DNA of 64,000 bases, taken from contig OZ017805.1 in the NCBI GenBank assembly GCA_963969395.1, positions 1,674,001-1,738,000 on the forward strand, read 5' to 3'. A program made the position numbers and the translations under genes. The stretch comes from Pseudoscleropodium purum (Eukaryota; Streptophyta; Bryopsida; Hypnales; Brachytheciaceae). Every line of letters starts with the position of its first letter. Position 1 is the first letter of the stretch. Under the pieces are notes generated by a model that was not told where the DNA came from, searched no databases, and worked only from the letters and a program-made list of their open reading frames with translations. Shown in pieces: positions 62,559-64,000 of the stretch.

Positions 62559-62679
62559 ATTTAAAATTAAAATAAAATGATAAATCAATTACATTGATTC
62601 TCATTTAACAGTGATTATTAGGCTGGTTTTTTTTTGAAATGTTACCGTTCTTTTTGAGTAATAATGGCCTCATAGGATG

Positions 62680-62900
62680 CACCAATGGACAACTGGGCGG
62701 ACGCCGTCGGCGGTCAGTGTTTAAATGGGGTGGTCGACGTGTCTAAAGCGCGGATGGCATCGGAAGCCAGACAATGCGGACAATCCGGTCGGACGGGGCA
62801 GTCGGATGGCGCGTCCGCTGTCGAAGCGGACGTCATTGGTCCGCGCGGCGAACGTGAGGTTCGGGGCAAGTCCGGCGGTGGATGGCTATAAGGGTGGAGT
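62680..62900 (+). promoter_or_regulatory. GC-rich promoter of K3 gene 1 with TATA box
   Basis: A CpG-rich block with GGCGGACG, GGTCGGACGGGGC and GTCCGCTGTCG elements, ending in TATAAG at 62887-62892. The TATA lies about 218 bases before the ATG at 63105. CpG steps are well kept, unlike in K1, so this copy is young or unmethylated. Confidence 0.6.
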
Positions 62901-63104
62901 GACTTTCATTTCTTCTCACTTCAATTCTCCTTCGGTGCCAAGTTGGATGTGCTACTATTGCTTTATACGCTAGTTGCTCCTACGGGGTGGAGAATTGGGG
63001 TCCTCTATCTTTTGTTATTGTGTTGCGGTTGATGCCATCACTTTTAACTATCATGTGAGATTTTTTTATTCACTTCAATTGGTTATTGAATCCAATTGAC
63101 AATC

Positions 63105-64000
63105 ATGAACGGCGAAGGTGATCGAAATATTGATGGGGTGATTCCGGGAAGCGAAGCCAAGAAAAAGAGCAAAGTGAAGGAGGCTACACATGACCTTCGG
63201 CTTGACATTTTAAATGACCCTACAATTAAAGCAGAGAGCGGATGGGAAGATGAAGATACGGAGTATTGGACATCAAAAATGTGTAGGACCTATGTTAAAA
63301 AGTACCACATTGACAAGTTGTGGCCTCAGGAGTCGCACAAGAGTCATACACGGGATTTTTGTTGTAAACCATGGACTTGCAACAACAAACATTTTGTCCA
63401 TCGATCTGAGGAGGTGTGGCGTGTTCTATTCGGAAACAAGCGCAGAAGCAAAGGCTATATTAATTATAGCGTGGCGTGTATGGTTTACGCCGAACTTATA
63501 TTAGAGCGCAAGATCGATTGGAGCACGTTTCCGACAACAGCAGCTTGCCGACTTCTACTTGAAGCCAATCGAAAGGACATTCCTGACTTGTACAATTCAG
63601 AGGGAGAAACAGAAAAAGTATTAAAAAATACTATTGAGGTGAAAACGGATGGTGTGGAGAAAGCCTCAAATGTTGAAGAATTACAATCTGTACAATCTCC
63701 AACAAAAGCAATCAATGAAAGCTCTTCGAAAACTGTGGGGAAAGATGTGGAGAAAGATGTAGAGGCACAGGAGGGTGAAGTCTTTTCCACAGCTCCAACG
63801 CGTTTGACCTTTACACCAAATGTTGCGGCACAAACGCAAACGGAGTTTGTAAACGAAGGCAAGGTTTGCACGGAACGCGGGGAAACTTCAAAAAGTAAAG
63901 TAGACGAAGTCTTGGCGGAGAAAGTGGCAAAGGCTAATGCTACAAGTGATAGTCTGATAGCCAACAATTGTTTTGATAGTTTGGTCTACAAATCTCCGCC
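63105..64000 (+). CDS. K3: intact cassette gene 1 homologue, open at window end
   Basis: The frame is open from ATG 63105 for 298 codons to the last base, with no stop. Residues 1-45 are basic and acidic (KKKSKVKEATHD). Residues about 58-100 carry C-x7-H-x23-C-x3-H (MCRTYVKKYH, TCNNKHFVHR), in the same spacing as K1 and K2. An EVWRVLFGNKRRSKGYINY block and an AELILERKIDW block follow, parallel to K2's VHRVLG and AEIGLHKDVDW. After that it differs: K3 has no stop at the K1/K2 TAG site and continues into a charged Ser/Thr/Glu-rich region with VEKDVEAQEGE repeats. No transmembrane or signal sequence is seen. It is the only undamaged member in the window; its 3' end and any kinase partner lie beyond 64000. 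Confidence 0.7.
   Translation, partial: MNGEGDRNIDGVIPGSEAKKKSKVKEATHDLRLDILNDPTIKAESGWEDEDTEYWTSKMCRTYVKKYHIDKLWPQESHKSHTRDFCCKPWTCNNKHFVHRSEEVWRVLFGNKRRSKGYINYSVACMVYAELILERKIDWSTFPTTAACRLLLEANRKDIPDLYNSEGETEKVLKNTIEVKTDGVEKASNVEELQSVQSPTKAINESSSKTVGKDVEKDVEAQEGEVFSTAPTRLTFTPNVAAQTQTEFVNEGKVCTERGETSKSKVDEVLAEKVAKANATSDSLIANNCFDSLVYKSP

Noticed and set aside
63485..63967. 160-aa minus-strand ORF
   Set aside because: Antisense to the open K3 frame, which is supported by homology to K1 and K2.

Overview
This is nuclear DNA from a land plant with a repeat-rich genome. The background is strongly AT-rich. There is one intron-containing conserved plant gene, and the rest is mobile-element debris: plant-type Athila/Tat-like LTR retroelements, hAT and CACTA remnants, and a tandem satellite. 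No bacterial operon, CRISPR array, rRNA or convincing tRNA gene was seen. The species cannot be fixed from the sequence; a gymnosperm, fern or other large-genome plant would fit.

Layout. 1-6.7 kb: a decayed two-gene cassette (copy K1) coding for a Cys/His-motif protein and a kinase-like protein, each behind its own GC-rich promoter, with a 2.1-kb insertion inside the kinase gene. 6.8-19 kb: a cluster of unusually long (about 3.4 kb) LTRs that each carry an open reading frame. B is the 3' LTR of a degenerate Ty3/Athila-like element whose pol lies at 13.6-15.9 kb. A is a nearly intact solo LTR inserted in B. C and D are truncated copies in opposite orientations. 19-23.7 kb: AT-rich DNA with a 492-bp foldback element. 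23.7-27.1 kb: the only intact conserved gene seen, a seven-exon LisH-CTLH-CRA protein of the RanBPM/GID-complex type. 27-41 kb: AT-rich DNA with a hAT transposase relic and several low-copy repeats. 41.5-42.3 kb: a CACTA transposase relic split by a hAT-type MITE. 44.7-49.7 kb: about 23 copies of a satellite of about 220 bp. 49.7-60 kb: the second cassette copy (K2, minus strand), whose kinase gene is split by an LTR of the A family that itself contains another LTR of the same family. 62.2-64 kb: another MITE, then a third cassette copy (K3) whose first gene is fully open and runs off the end of the window.

Two items look potentially undescribed. First, the K cassette: a protein with a conserved C-x7-H-x23-C-x3-H pattern plus a ubiquitin-interacting-motif-like helix, paired with a kinase-like protein in which HRD reads HNN and DFG reads DWG. 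The promoter DNA of K2 shares a core with nearby hAT-type MITEs. Second, LTRs that carry their own promoter and an ORF of about 550 codons upstream of a second TATA box that could drive the retroelement transcript. All functional statements for these two families are inference from sequence pattern; no database search was possible.
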